In this document: positions 8,077-17,094 of the stretch, piece after piece
How positions within the stretch are numbered: position 1 is the first letter of the stretch
How the letters are laid out: every line of letters begins with the position of its first letter
DNA from: Spirosoma linguale DSM 74
GTDB taxonomy: Bacteria > Bacteroidota > Bacteroidia > Cytophagales > Spirosomataceae
DNA length: 64,000 nt
Direction: 5' to 3'
NCBI GenBank assembly: GCA_000024525.1
Contig: CP001769.1
Location: 1,970,001 to 2,034,000, forward strand
Translations under genes and position numbers: made by a program
The notes under the pieces: generated by a model
Database searches by the model: none
Told to the model about the DNA's origin: nothing
Seen by the model: the letters and a program-made list of their open reading frames with translations, nothing else

Positions 8077-9036
8077 CTATTTACGGAGCAAGTCCAGTTG
8101 GTGCATTACCTGAATGTGGGGCAGTGTTATGGTAGAAAGCAGGATGAACAGGTAGGGTAATGGGTCAAACAAAGGTGTATAACTATGCCAGATGCCTGCC
8201 CCGGCCATCAGAAAGCCGAACGCAAGGATAGTAAGGGGGATTGACTGCCGCCAGAGTTTCCATATTGTTTGGCTAGGCCTCCCTGGGCGCTGCATGTAAG
8301 ACTGGATTATGCCAAACGAACTAAGCGAATGCCAGCCACCAAAATACAGCATAAAGGCGGGAAGTAACGGAAGCATGTAGGTGAGGAGAAGTACCGTTCC
8401 CAGGCGTGCCAGACGCCAGCCATTGAGCCGCATAGGCCGATGACCCAAGGCCAGCATGGCCAGTACAACCGCCAGTGTAGCCCAGCCACGGAGCAATGCT
8501 CCGGCCTGACTAGCGGCCTCGGCCCAGAGTTTCATGGCCTGCGGGTCATTCTGAATAATTCTGGAGAGGATGGGCGTGACTTCAGCAGCATGGGTGAGTA
8601 AGATAAACGCGAGTACGAAGCCACCGGCCACCAGCCTGATTAAGGACCAGTACCGATCATCCGGCGCATTTTCCAGATCTGTTTCGCCAAAATGCCAGGC
8701 TGAAATCAATAAAAAGACGGTGAGGCTCAACACCGGAAAAAACAGCCAGGCCAGCCCATAAATAGCGATCATGAGCACATATTTCGTTATAAAACGGGCC
8801 AGCGAAAAGGGTTGAGCCTGTCGAAGGGTGCGTTCCTGTTCAATAAGGTGGTCAAGTGCTCCGTGCGGAATTCCAACCAATAACAGCAGACTTATACAAA
8901 AGATCAGTTGAAGAAGTACCGGCAACGGACCGACCCAATATTGATAACAGGCTAGCAGAATACCTGCCAGAATGGTTAGCCCGGTAGGCGTGCGCTGAAT
9001 GTAGTAGCCCAGTTTGGTCAACAGGTGAGTAATCAT
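8077..9036 (-). CDS. blh: Beta-carotene 15,15'-dioxygenase, Brp/Blh family
   Basis: 319-residue integral membrane protein that cleaves beta-carotene into two retinal molecules for the rhodopsin. The conserved histidines are in place: H58 and H63 in GIPHGALDH, H115 in SAWHFGE, H236 in GGWHSL, and H307 and H312 in LPHIQVMHQL. These motifs sit among eight or so hydrophobic helices, as in the family. The gene lies just upstream of the rhodopsin on the same strand, which is the usual pairing, but a terminator separates the two. No carotenoid synthesis genes are in the window, so beta-carotene must be made from another locus. Confidence 0.93.
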   Translation of the reverse strand: MITHLLTKLGYYIQRTPTGLTILAGILLACYQYWVGPLPVLLQLIFCISLLLLVGIPHGALDHLIEQERTLRQAQPFSLARFITKYVLMIAIYGLAWLFFPVLSLTVFLLISAWHFGETDLENAPDDRYWSLIRLVAGGFVLAFILLTHAAEVTPILSRIIQNDPQAMKLWAEAASQAGALLRGWATLAVVLAMLALGHRPMRLNGWRLARLGTVLLLTYMLPLLPAFMLYFGGWHSLSSFGIIQSYMQRPGRPSQTIWKLWRQSIPLTILAFGFLMAGAGIWHSYTPLFDPLPYLFILLSTITLPHIQVMHQLDLLRK

Positions 9037-9128
9037 CTCGTAAACAGTGGGTTATTGGTTGATATTTTAACCGATGATTTACTCTGCTGGTTCGTATAGT
9101 ACTAAAAAATAGAAAATAAATTCTATTG

Positions 9129-9181
9129 CAAAGCCCCAATATGTGGCTAAAGCTAAGCTTTAGCCACATATTGGGGCTTTG
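9129..9181. terminator. 26-bp perfect inverted repeat after the DUF2911 gene
   Basis: Arms 9129-9154 and 9156-9181 are perfect complements around a single central base. It lies downstream of the DUF2911 gene on the minus strand and before blh, and ends in a T-rich flank, so it probably ends the DUF2911 transcript. Confidence 0.7.
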
Positions 9182-9227
9182 TATAACAAAAGCGAGTAAG
9201 AGGCTATAGTGAAAGTAGCACGTCTGT

Positions 9228-10130
9228 TTACGCCTTCTTTTTGCCTTTACCGCTTTTCATAGCGGGCATAGCCGGAATTTTGGATTTATACTCCGAGACG
9301 CTTTTTTCGATGCCTTCCTTAAAGAAAGGGAACACCTGGTCATTCGATGACTGGCCCAGGGCAAGTGCCTTTTCGGCAAATGGCAGCGCATCCGTATACT
9401 TACCCATTTTAGCCAGAATCTGCGACTTGATATACAGGTTGCGGAAGTTCTCCTGTTTAGCTATCGACTTGTCGATCCAGCCCAGCGCCTGATCCAGATT
9501 ACGGCCTTTTGATACGTTATAGCTGGCCGCTGCCTGTAATACGGCGGCATCGTCGGGCTTCTCCACTACTGCTTTATCTACGTTAGCAGCTGCATTGGCA
9601 TCTACGTCGACACGCAGGTCAGCGGAGGCTTTTGCATTGGCCCACATAAAAGTCAATTTGACTGAGTTGTCGGTTAAATCACCAAAGGCAATAGTGAACG
9701 TTTCGACCTTTTCACTGTTTTCCTGTGGTTGCAGATCAACCCGCAACACGTCCTGATCCTGCTTGTAGGTTGCTTCTGTGACGGATTTGTCTTTGTTAAA
9801 GATCAGGGTGAAGGCTTCCCTGGCTGGAATCGACATGACGGCATAACTTCCAGCCGGTAATGTTTTACCATTTATCATCACATCGGTTGAGGTGGTGAAG
9901 ATCGTAGCACCATTAGCACCTGTTCGCCATACTTTTCCGGCTGGGACAAAATCGCCGGAGAATGGTTCGCGGCCCCGCAGGCTTGGACGTGAGTAGGAAA
10001 CGGAAAGGTCAGTTGTTCCCACGGTTTGCATAACTGTGGCACCGGGGCTGGGTGAAGGGAGTTTAATCTGGGCGGTGGTCAATTGAGCAGCTAAACAGAG
10101 TGTAGCCGCTGTTAATGAAAGTTTGCGCAT
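9228..10130 (-). CDS. DUF2911 domain secreted protein with TPR-like tail
   Basis: 300 residues with a signal peptide (about 1-20, ending TTAQ). Residues about 25-165 match DUF2911: PSPGATVMQTVGTTDLSVSY, SRPSLRGREPF, PAGKVWRTGANGATIF and LPAGSYAVMSIP are hallmark phrases of these Bacteroidota proteins. The remainder (about 190-285) is alanine-rich and helical, with TPR-like repeats (ALGWIDKSIAKQENFRNLY and ALPFAEKALALGQ), ending in a lysine-rich tail. The molecular role of DUF2911 is not established. The gene is transcribed away from the Nudix gene, sharing a short divergent promoter region. Confidence 0.88.
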   Translation of the reverse strand: MRKLSLTAATLCLAAQLTTAQIKLPSPSPGATVMQTVGTTDLSVSYSRPSLRGREPFSGDFVPAGKVWRTGANGATIFTTSTDVMINGKTLPAGSYAVMSIPAREAFTLIFNKDKSVTEATYKQDQDVLRVDLQPQENSEKVETFTIAFGDLTDNSVKLTFMWANAKASADLRVDVDANAAANVDKAVVEKPDDAAVLQAAASYNVSKGRNLDQALGWIDKSIAKQENFRNLYIKSQILAKMGKYTDALPFAEKALALGQSSNDQVFPFFKEGIEKSVSEYKSKIPAMPAMKSGKGKKKA

Positions 10131-10195
10131 GATTGTCTATAGACTATTTAAAAAACAGCCCCAAATTGCGACTTTTTTGCACCAAAAACCAGCAT

Positions 10196-10732
10196 ATGTA
10201 CCGAAATCCCCTTCTTTCGTTGCTTCAGCAATATAGTCCGGCCGATACGCATGAACAGGCCATGACCCAGGAAACCATCGATTTCGTGCGGGCAAATCCT
10301 AACTGCTTCGACCGGTCGTTACTCGTTGGCCACGTTACGGGGTCCGCCTGGATATGCAGCCCCGACCGGCAACAAGTTCTCCTGATTCATCATCGAAAAC
10401 TCGACCGCTGGCTGCAACCCGGCGGTCATGCCGATGGTGACCCCGATGTGCTCGCCGTTGCCCTGCGGGAGGCACAGGAAGAAACCGGGCTAACATCCCT
10501 GAAAGTCCTTTCCAATGCCATCTTCGACATCGATATTCACGAAATACCCGCCCGAAAAGATGTCCCCGCACACTTGCATTACGATATTCGATTTTTGTTT
10601 GAAGCAGACCCGACAGAGCCATTCGGTAATTCCGAAGAAATTAGAAATATTAGATGGTTTTCGTTGAAAAATGCCGAACAACAAGTAAAGGAAGGGTCTA
10701 TTCTGCGGATGCTGAGAAAAAAAATGGAATAA
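10196..10732 (+). CDS. Nudix hydrolase
   Basis: 178 residues from the ATG at 10196; an upstream in-frame ATG at 10133 would add 21 poorly coding residues and run into the divergent promoter. The Nudix box spans residues about 76-98 (GGHADGDP then REAQEETG), with the catalytic REXXEE core intact and proline at the usual first glutamate position. It resembles the GGHADGDPD group of small Nudix proteins, which hydrolyse nucleoside diphosphate derivatives; the substrate cannot be told. Confidence 0.85.
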   Translation: MYRNPLLSLLQQYSPADTHEQAMTQETIDFVRANPNCFDRSLLVGHVTGSAWICSPDRQQVLLIHHRKLDRWLQPGGHADGDPDVLAVALREAQEETGLTSLKVLSNAIFDIDIHEIPARKDVPAHLHYDIRFLFEADPTEPFGNSEEIRNIRWFSLKNAEQQVKEGSILRMLRKKME

Positions 10733-10815
10733 CTATAAATATAGTAGCTATTTTTATTGTTTTTGCTATATACGAGTCATTAGATTTGTCGTACAACAAA
10801 ACCATAGAGATAGCC

Positions 10816-11226
10816 ATGAAATCTATATTTTCACTACTGGTTGGTATTAGCCTGATGGCGATATCCAGCCAGGCCTTTTCGCAGGATGGAGGGAGTAAAA
10901 AGCCGCTGAATAATCCGATGTATTCTACCCACAATTACAAACATCCGAACATGGCGGCAAAAGCCCGTGCCTGGGAAAACAAGGCGGGCGTCGCTGTACA
11001 GCAGCCTGCATCAACCGATGCCCGGTATGCGAACTACAAAAACCAAATGCCTAATGCACAGCCGGTGGGTGGCATAACCGTTGATCATACGCCTTCGGCG
11101 AGTTTAGCCGACCGCAACTACAAAATCCAGCGGGTAAGTGAGCCGAATGCAACCACCCCTTCGAATGAGTACTATGTTAAGAAGCAAAAGAACACGGATA
11201 CAACGAATACAAACGTTGGAAACTAG
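10816..11226 (+). CDS. Small secreted hypothetical protein
   Basis: 136 residues from MKSIFSLLVGISLM, with a signal peptide ending about residue 24 (SSQAFSQ). The mature part is hydrophilic, rich in Asn, Lys and Tyr, with spaced phrases YKHPNMAAKARAWENKA, RYANYKNQMPN and RNYKIQRVSEPN that look like degenerate short repeats. No known domain. The start was chosen for the signal peptide; the longer frame from 10654 overlaps the Nudix gene. A good hairpin follows the stop. Confidence 0.7.
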   Translation: MKSIFSLLVGISLMAISSQAFSQDGGSKKPLNNPMYSTHNYKHPNMAAKARAWENKAGVAVQQPASTDARYANYKNQMPNAQPVGGITVDHTPSASLADRNYKIQRVSEPNATTPSNEYYVKKQKNTDTTNTNVGN

Positions 11227-11243
11227 GTATTTTGGTCAGCAAT

Positions 11244-11284
11244 AAACCGGGCCATCTGTCATGCAGTTGGCCCGGTTTGCTTTT
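11244..11284 (+). terminator. Terminator after the small secreted protein
   Basis: An 11-bp perfect stem (AAACCGGGCCA / TGGCCCGGTTT) with a 13-nt loop and a T-rich flank, 18 bases after the stop codon. Confidence 0.75.
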
Positions 11285-11416
11285 AGTTATATTCTGCGAA
11301 GCCTCCTACAGACAGATGCTGACGATGGGGTACGATCTCGGGTCGTACCAAACCTGAACCGTTGGTTTGTACCATGGATGATTTGGTTTGTCTTTTCAGG
11401 CCGAATACGGATGATC

Positions 11417-11424
11417 TATCTTTG
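11417..11424 (+). promoter_or_regulatory. -7 box upstream of the DUF983 gene
   Basis: TATCTTTG fits TAnnTTTG exactly and lies 68 bases before the DUF983 ATG. A TTTG at 11387-11390 could be the -33 element, but the 26-base spacing is longer than usual. Confidence 0.5.
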
Positions 11425-11491
11425 CATTGGAATCATCCCCAACTTTACTGAGTAATAAACGGGGTATTTATCAACCGAAAACCACGTCGCC

Positions 11492-11866
11492 ATGTCAGCC
11501 AATAGCCGTTTTCATAGTATTTTATATAATAAATGCCCGCGTTGCGGAGAAGGTGATTTCTTCGTCAGGAAAAGTGCATTCACGCGCGATTTTGACAAAA
11601 TGAATGAACACTGCCCCCATTGTGGGGAGAATTTTATGCCCGAGCCTGGTTTCTACTGGGCATCTATGTTTGTCAGTTATGCGTTTTATACCATCTACAC
11701 GCTGCTTACGTTCTTCATTTTTGTTCAGGGGTTGGGCGTCGACCTCGATTATTATCTGATTGGACTGGTGCCAACGCTGATCGCCTTGACTCCGTACTTT
11801 TTCAGACTGGCCCGCCGAACCTGGTTATCCATTTTCATCGCACCTAAACAGGTATCCCGTTTGTAG
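11492..11866 (+). CDS. DUF983 family zinc-ribbon membrane protein
   Basis: 124 residues. The N-terminus has two CxxC pairs (CPRCGEGDFF and CPHCGENF) that form a zinc ribbon, then the conserved EPGFYWASMFVSY and two hydrophobic helices (about 62-82 and 86-104). This is the full DUF983 layout at normal length. Function of the family is unknown; in other groups it occurs near cytochrome oxidase genes, but no such context exists here. Confidence 0.88.
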   Translation: MSANSRFHSILYNKCPRCGEGDFFVRKSAFTRDFDKMNEHCPHCGENFMPEPGFYWASMFVSYAFYTIYTLLTFFIFVQGLGVDLDYYLIGLVPTLIALTPYFFRLARRTWLSIFIAPKQVSRL

Positions 11867-11914
11867 CGGAGTGCATACGAATGAAATTCTCCCCAAGTTC
11901 TCTAAAACCCCTTG

Positions 11915-11922
11915 TACATTTG
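11915..11922 (+). promoter_or_regulatory. -7 box of the nitrilase gene
   Basis: TACATTTG, an exact TAnnTTTG match, 29 bases before the nitrilase ATG. Confidence 0.5.
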
Positions 11923-11950
11923 GGTGAAAGATCATGAGCCACGATAAGTT

Positions 11951-12856
11951 ATGAAGGTTAAAGTAGGGGTAGTTCAGGCAACACCCGTGTTTTTTGACAT
12001 TGCCAGAACGATTGATAAACTCGAAGCACTCGTTGTTGATGGTGCCCGTCAAGGTTGTCAGTTTCTGCTTTTTCCGGAGTCGTTCATTCCCGGTTATCCC
12101 CGAAAATTTACGTTTGGGGCCGCCATCGGCCTACGAACCGATGGCGGACGTGAACTCTATAAAACGTACTGGCAAAACAGTCTGCAACTACCTGGTCCTG
12201 AACTGAAGCGTCTGGAAAAAATTGCTCGTGATAACGACGTTTATCTGGCCATTGGGGTAACGGAACGGGATGCCTTAAATGGAAGTCTCTACTGTACACT
12301 CGTCTATATATCCCCAACGGAAGGCTATCTGGGAAAGCACCAGAAAATCAAGCCGACGGGCGTTGAGCGGCTCGTCTGGGCTGAAGGAACCGGTGAACAG
12401 TCGATGGGCGTATTCGATACGAAAGTCGGACGCATGGGTGGGTTGATTTGCTGGGAGAATTACATGCCGTTGGCCAGGATGCGTATTTACCAGCAAGCGC
12501 CACAACTCTACCTGGCTCCCACGGCCGATGCACGCTCCACCTGGCCTGCTACGCTACAGCATATCGCCTGCGAGGGTCGCTGTTTTGTGTTGGGCTGCAA
12601 TCAGTTTTTCACACGCACTGATTATCCGGAAGAGTACCAGAAGTTTTTGACGGAGGAAGATGATACGTTAAGCCGGGGTGGGAGTGCTATTGTTTCGCCA
12701 CAAGGGGAGTTTATTGCCGGGCCACTCTGGGACGAAGAAGGTATTTTAATGGCCGATCTTGAGCTGGATGACGTGCTGAAAAGTAAGCTCGATTTCGATG
12801 TGATCGGGCATTACACTCGGCCTGACTTATTGCCTTTCTCACCCAAAACCAGCTAA
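11951..12856 (+). CDS. Nitrilase, carbon-nitrogen hydrolase family
   Basis: 301 residues covering one full CN-hydrolase domain. The catalytic triad is visible: E43 (FPESFIPGYP), K132 (KHQKIKPT) and C167 (GGLICWENYMPL). The CWENYMPL form of the cysteine motif and PESFIPGYP are typical of true nitrilases (EC 3.5.5.1), which turn nitriles into carboxylic acids and ammonia, rather than of amidases. It is cytoplasmic and stands alone with its own promoter; the physiological nitrile is unknown. Confidence 0.9.
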   Translation: MKVKVGVVQATPVFFDIARTIDKLEALVVDGARQGCQFLLFPESFIPGYPRKFTFGAAIGLRTDGGRELYKTYWQNSLQLPGPELKRLEKIARDNDVYLAIGVTERDALNGSLYCTLVYISPTEGYLGKHQKIKPTGVERLVWAEGTGEQSMGVFDTKVGRMGGLICWENYMPLARMRIYQQAPQLYLAPTADARSTWPATLQHIACEGRCFVLGCNQFFTRTDYPEEYQKFLTEEDDTLSRGGSAIVSPQGEFIAGPLWDEEGILMADLELDDVLKSKLDFDVIGHYTRPDLLPFSPKTS

Positions 12857-12887
12857 GCGGTCAGTTGGCCTAACGAACCGCTACCGA

Positions 12888-14528
12888 CTATTGCTTTACC
12901 AGCTTTACTGTCCGTTTCTTGTCGCCCGCAACCAGGGTCATGAAGTACATACCTGCCGATAAATTCAGGTAGGGCAATGTAAAGGCGGCCAGCCCGGCCG
13001 AGGTATACCGGTTCTGCCAGATCACTCGTCCGGCAGCATTTGTCAGCGTAGCGTCGAGTGGGACGTTAGCTTCGATTTCGCCCCATCGAACGCCCAGCGG
13101 TTGCACATCGCTGAACGGATTGGGAAAAACTAGCAGCTGCCCATAGGCGTCGGCGAGTGCGGATGCCCGCTCAAAATTTGGGATGCCGTACCCCAACTGG
13201 GCGTCGGGATTCCCGAACTGACTCCCCGACTGGCGAAGTGCATCGGTTACCTGAGCGGCCGTAAGCTGGGGATGGGCTTGCCAGAAACCGGCTGCCAGAC
13301 CGGCAACGAGCGGAGTGGCAAACGAGGTACCGTTTCCCGAAACGATCTGTCCGCCCGGACTACCCACGATGGTTCCCTGTCCACGAGCTGCCAGATCCGG
13401 TTTAATTCGCCCATCGGCCGACGGACCAAACGAACTGAACGATGCCCGTACACCAGCTTGGGTAACGGCCCCAATAGCCAGGACAGATGCCGCGTCGGAA
13501 GGAGCCGACAGGTAACGCCAGGCGTTGCTTCCTTCGTTGCCAGCGGCCACAACCACAATCATACCTGTTTCGGCAGCAATTTGAGCCCCACGGGTCGAAA
13601 GGGCTGTTTTGCCGTCCATATTCTGGTAAGTGTAGCTGGTCGACGGATCATCGAACTCGGTGTACCCCAATGATGAACTGATCACATCCACCCCGACACT
13701 ATCGGCGTATTCGGCTCCCAACACCCAGTTAGCTTCTTCGATTTGCTTTTCGCTGGCTGCATCTTCGGTACGAATCAACACAAACGAGGCTTTATAGGCG
13801 GTGCCATACAACTGGCGGTCGGCGGTGGCGGCAATGGCCGACAAACAGGAAAGACCATGCGAATCATCCTCGTACACACTCGTCTCCTTTTTGATAAAGT
13901 CGTAGGTTGCCAGAATGCGTTTTTCATCGAAGAGCGGTTTCAGAAAGCTCACTTTATCGCCATTCAGGAAGCCCGCGTCCAGCACACCAATCAGCATCCC
14001 CTCACCATGATACCCCTGCTGGTGCATGATGTCAGCTCCTAACTGGGTTATCTGCGTTTGTGAATTGCCATACTCCAGTGGCGCGTCTGCCAGCGTGTTA
14101 ATAGTAGTAACTTTTTTCGGAGCAGACACCTGATTCGCTGCACTGACTCGTGCATTGGCCAGCGACCGGCCAAATTCAAGTCCTTTTACAATAGGGAGAC
14201 TCTGAACGCTGGCTATCGTAGCGTCGGTGGCCTCAACCAGGGCCGCGTTGAGCCAGCGGGAGGTAAACCAGACTTTGGCCCCCGCCTGCTGAAGTTGCGA
14301 CACATAAGCCGGATTAACGGGCAGGTCTCGTTCCAGAATACCGATGTTCTGCTTTTGCCGACGCAGAATAGACCGTTGTGATAGAAATTGCTCCGGACGG
14401 CTTATACTGTAGGGCGAGTTCGCTTTGTCGCGCAGGAGAACCAAAAATTTACGGGTCGATTGCCCAAAACCCGTTAACTGGCAGAACAAGAGTACGCCGA
14501 CAAGATAACTTATCTTATTCCTTCCCAT
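12888..14528 (-). CDS. Secreted subtilisin-like S8 peptidase with T9SS type A domain
   Basis: 546 residues from the ATG at 14528 (MGRNKISYLVGVLLF), which gives a proper signal peptide; an upstream ATG at 14567 would add 13 residues. A propeptide region (about 25-140) precedes the S8 domain with catalytic Asp in IGVLDAGF, His in DDSHGLSCLSAI and Ser in GNGTSFATPLVAG. The last 80 residues form a type A sorting domain (FPNPFSD, then AGMYFMTLVAGDKKRTVKLV). It is a surface or extracellular serine protease. Its start overlaps the end of the upstream lipoprotein gene by 14 bp, so the two are probably co-transcribed. Confidence 0.92.
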   Translation of the reverse strand: MGRNKISYLVGVLLFCQLTGFGQSTRKFLVLLRDKANSPYSISRPEQFLSQRSILRRQKQNIGILERDLPVNPAYVSQLQQAGAKVWFTSRWLNAALVEATDATIASVQSLPIVKGLEFGRSLANARVSAANQVSAPKKVTTINTLADAPLEYGNSQTQITQLGADIMHQQGYHGEGMLIGVLDAGFLNGDKVSFLKPLFDEKRILATYDFIKKETSVYEDDSHGLSCLSAIAATADRQLYGTAYKASFVLIRTEDAASEKQIEEANWVLGAEYADSVGVDVISSSLGYTEFDDPSTSYTYQNMDGKTALSTRGAQIAAETGMIVVVAAGNEGSNAWRYLSAPSDAASVLAIGAVTQAGVRASFSSFGPSADGRIKPDLAARGQGTIVGSPGGQIVSGNGTSFATPLVAGLAAGFWQAHPQLTAAQVTDALRQSGSQFGNPDAQLGYGIPNFERASALADAYGQLLVFPNPFSDVQPLGVRWGEIEANVPLDATLTNAAGRVIWQNRYTSAGLAAFTLPYLNLSAGMYFMTLVAGDKKRTVKLVKQ

Positions 14529-15207
14529 ATGTTTGAATGCGATAGATTTGCCGAATGCCATACTCAATCTGGTTTTTTCCTAAACAAGCCGGGGTGTCCG
14601 TGCAGAATTGGAGATACGTACGTTCTTTATAGATCATCCCGATTTGATGGGCGTAGATGTCAACGCGTTTGGTCTGCCCGATCAGGGTTGAATCATTCGA
14701 CGCAATGACCGTGACGGTTTCTCCAAACTCTTTACCCGATACGCTGAAAGGCTGCCCGACGTTGCGTGCCTCGTACTCCTCCGATTGCCATAAATTATAC
14801 CGGTTGCCATTCCAGCGTAGCCCATTGCTGACCGGATACAGAAGACTAACAAAATCCCGGCCATTTTCGGTACGAATCACTTCGTTATTGACCAACCGGA
14901 CCGACCAGATTGAGTCTGGCTGCCAGGACAGACTGTTGCTGGTTTGCCGATAGCGCAGGAGACGATACGCCCTGTGGCCGCTAACATCGGTGTAGGCCGG
15001 GCCAACCGTCTCTTTAAGTCGATACGAGTGCTGAAGAGGCAGGGTATTTCGTGCATACTGAGTTTCCTGCACGTCGTAGATACGATAACGACCGGCCTCC
15101 AGCGGCATGAAGTCGTATTCGGGTATACCAGGCGCATCCGTTCCACGTCGGCATCCGCCGGTGGCAATCAACAGGACCAACAGAAGGATATATAACCGGC
15201 TGGACAT
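14515..15207 (-). CDS. Hypothetical lipoprotein
   Basis: 230 residues from the ATG at 15207 (MSSRLYILLLVLLIATGGC). The lipobox ATGGC predicts lipidation at Cys19; the longer frame from 15255 puts hydrophilic residues before the signal. The mature protein is soluble and beta-rich with no known domain (PLEAGRYRIYDVQETQY near the start). It overlaps the downstream S8 peptidase start by 14 bp, so it may serve that protease, which is inference. Confidence 0.75.
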   Translation of the reverse strand: MSSRLYILLLVLLIATGGCRRGTDAPGIPEYDFMPLEAGRYRIYDVQETQYARNTLPLQHSYRLKETVGPAYTDVSGHRAYRLLRYRQTSNSLSWQPDSIWSVRLVNNEVIRTENGRDFVSLLYPVSNGLRWNGNRYNLWQSEEYEARNVGQPFSVSGKEFGETVTVIASNDSTLIGQTKRVDIYAHQIGMIYKERTYLQFCTDTPACLGKNQIEYGIRQIYRIQTYGKE

Positions 15208-15295
15208 ACGGGAACAAAGGATACACCAAGGTAGTGATGTATCCTTTTCTATCAAACCGTTGTCTTAATAGACCTCTATGCCAAAGAGGATAATG

Positions 15296-15799
15296 TTAGA
15301 AAATTCGTTTCCAGGCCAGGCGGACAATCAGCAGTAACGCGACGAAACCCACCAGTATGTACGTGAACGGAACGTAGGTTATGGCGTAAATGCGAGTACG
15401 GTCAATGAGCCAGAGAAGCCCCATAACCGCCGTAATCATCGTCAGGAAGTTGGATAACTTTCCGAAAGCCGGTATGTAGTTGAAAGGCATTTTCCGTTTA
15501 ATGAGCATCAGGGTAGATACCATCGTTAGCACGGGCAGCACCTGTAACGCCAGGTTCATATCCCAGATACTCTGGCGCTCGAACAGAAAGAGATAAATAT
15601 TCAGGGTGAAGGCAAACATGCCCGGAATACAGGCGATGTAGGCCAGTACGGCGTAAACATACCGCCATTTCCAGATTTCTTCTGCGGTATCACCCGACCA
15701 CAGATTAACTAAAAAGGCTCCTGTTGGAATGGCCATCAGGAGCAAAAAAAGGAGTATCGGCTGGCCGGATAAGGTCTCGAATACATCTCGAAGCGTCAT
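15296..15799 (-). CDS. Hypothetical integral membrane protein
   Basis: 167 residues with five hydrophobic segments (about 13-33, 46-68, 77-97, 108-128 and 138-162) separated by short charged loops; the last ends in RLAWKRIF. No recognisable motif. The gene ends 88 bp before the start of the lipoprotein gene on the same strand and has a long inverted repeat behind its start. Confidence 0.65.
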   Translation of the reverse strand: MTLRDVFETLSGQPILLFLLLMAIPTGAFLVNLWSGDTAEEIWKWRYVYAVLAYIACIPGMFAFTLNIYLFLFERQSIWDMNLALQVLPVLTMVSTLMLIKRKMPFNYIPAFGKLSNFLTMITAVMGLLWLIDRTRIYAITYVPFTYILVGFVALLLIVRLAWKRIF

Positions 15800-15822
15800 G
15801 GCGATAGGGAGTCTAAGCAGTA

Positions 15823-15919
15823 AATAGTAAGGTGTACGTAATCAAGTGATCGTGCTTACATACCTCAAAGTTAGGCATTATAGGCGCTAATCTGACTTGT
15901 TAACGTACACCTTACTATT
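15823..15919. repeat. 17-bp inverted repeat with wide spacer
   Basis: Arms 15823-15839 and 15903-15919 are perfect complements (AATAGTAAGGTGTACGT and its reverse), separated by 63 bases. They lie between the membrane protein gene and the ASKHA-like gene, both on the minus strand. It may be a terminator for the ASKHA-like gene or a remnant of a small mobile repeat. Confidence 0.55.
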
Positions 15920-15948
15920 ATCTTACCGAACTACCCGGACGCTTGACC

Positions 15949-16995
15949 TTATTTTATGGTCAGTAAATAGCCGATAGTGAAGTTGGCATCCCAGTCGAAA
16001 ACGAACTGATTACAGCCAGTTGCTTCGGCAATGGATCGATAAATATTGAGTCCCGCTTTAGACTTGGCGTTCTCCAGTTTGTAAGCTGAAGGAGCATCCA
16101 GAACCGTATAACGCTCTTTATCTTTCCGAACAGCCTTGGCCAGTTCAAAAGGTACTCCGCCAATAATGAAGCAGGTTTTGCGGTGATCAGTCGGTACTTG
16201 CTTGGCTTTGGCTTTTACTTCTGTAGTAACGGTTTCGTCGCTGGTGTTATTCTGGAAGTATTTCGCCCCGTATGTTTCTAAGGCTTTGGTAGAACCTCCT
16301 TCTTTCCAGGATATTTTGGTATTCCCCGAACCTATATCAACCACAAATGAATTGTCGTAAAATTCGGTGGGGAGTACGGCCCTAAGCCCAAGAGAACCTT
16401 CCTGCTCCGGGGTAACGATGTTCACCACGTAGTTCAACGACTTTAGAACTTTAATGATTTTTGGGGTTCCCTCAGCTTTCACGGCTCCCGAACTAACCAC
16501 AAACTGAATGTCACGACCACCCACACCGAAATCCAGCATTTTGCCGATATAGCTTTTCAGACCCGTCCGGATGTCCTCATCGGTAGCCATGTTTTCCAAA
16601 ACGAGGCTGTTATTGAACTCGGCTTTTTCGAGTTTCCAGCGCTTCTGATCGTCGATCCGGACAATGAAGGAGTTGAACCCACTGGCCCCTAACTCAACGA
16701 CGCCTTTAAGCTTCCCGTTTTGCGGTTCGGGAGCCGTGTAGGAAAACGACTGGCGGGGCTGGTCGGTGGCCTCACTCTCCGACGAGCCTGAAGAAGAGGC
16801 ACTCGACTCTTCGACTGCGGCCTCGGCTGTTTTGTCGTCGGCACGGGGCATCGTTTCCGATTCAGTATATTCTTTGTCTTTGGGCGCAAGTTTGCGCAGG
16901 GCATCATTACCGCCAAAGTAGCGGAATGCGAAGAAGACACCAGCCAGAATCAGGGCCGTAATGAGCAGCCGACCGGCTACGGTTAAGCGTTGCAT
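15949..16995 (-). CDS. Membrane-anchored Ppx/GppA-like (ASKHA fold) protein
   Basis: 348 residues. An N-terminal membrane helix (about 8-26) leads to a Ser/Glu-rich linker (about 30-90), then a soluble domain that reads like a divergent actin/Ppx-GppA fold: a first phosphate loop (GVVELGASGFNSFIVRID), a TPEQEG segment where exopolyphosphatases have (I/V)SGEEEA, and a second phosphate loop (FVVDIGSGNTKISW). Known Ppx/GppA proteins are cytoplasmic and not anchored, so this is a distinct architecture. It is the last gene of a three-gene minus-strand group with two coiled-coil proteins. Enzymatic activity is uncertain because several positions differ from true exopolyphosphatases. Confidence 0.65.
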   Translation of the reverse strand: MQRLTVAGRLLITALILAGVFFAFRYFGGNDALRKLAPKDKEYTESETMPRADDKTAEAAVEESSASSSGSSESEATDQPRQSFSYTAPEPQNGKLKGVVELGASGFNSFIVRIDDQKRWKLEKAEFNNSLVLENMATDEDIRTGLKSYIGKMLDFGVGGRDIQFVVSSGAVKAEGTPKIIKVLKSLNYVVNIVTPEQEGSLGLRAVLPTEFYDNSFVVDIGSGNTKISWKEGGSTKALETYGAKYFQNNTSDETVTTEVKAKAKQVPTDHRKTCFIIGGVPFELAKAVRKDKERYTVLDAPSAYKLENAKSKAGLNIYRSIAEATGCNQFVFDWDANFTIGYLLTIK

Positions 16996-17009
16996 AGGAA
17001 ATTAATTTT

Positions 17010-17077
17010 GAATGAGTGATTGAGCGAATGATTGAATTAAAGCGAATGAGTGGCTATTCGCTCAATCACTCATTCGC
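17010..17077. repeat. Overlapping inverted repeats able to form alternative hairpins
   Basis: Arm 17010-17029 pairs perfectly (20 bp) with 17056-17075. A third copy at 17042-17052 (GCGAATGAGTG) pairs with 17067-17077, using much of the same right arm, so the two stems exclude each other. It lies between the coiled-coil membrane protein gene and the ASKHA-like gene. Confidence 0.65.
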
Positions 17078-17094
17078 TCATTGAAAATGTACGG

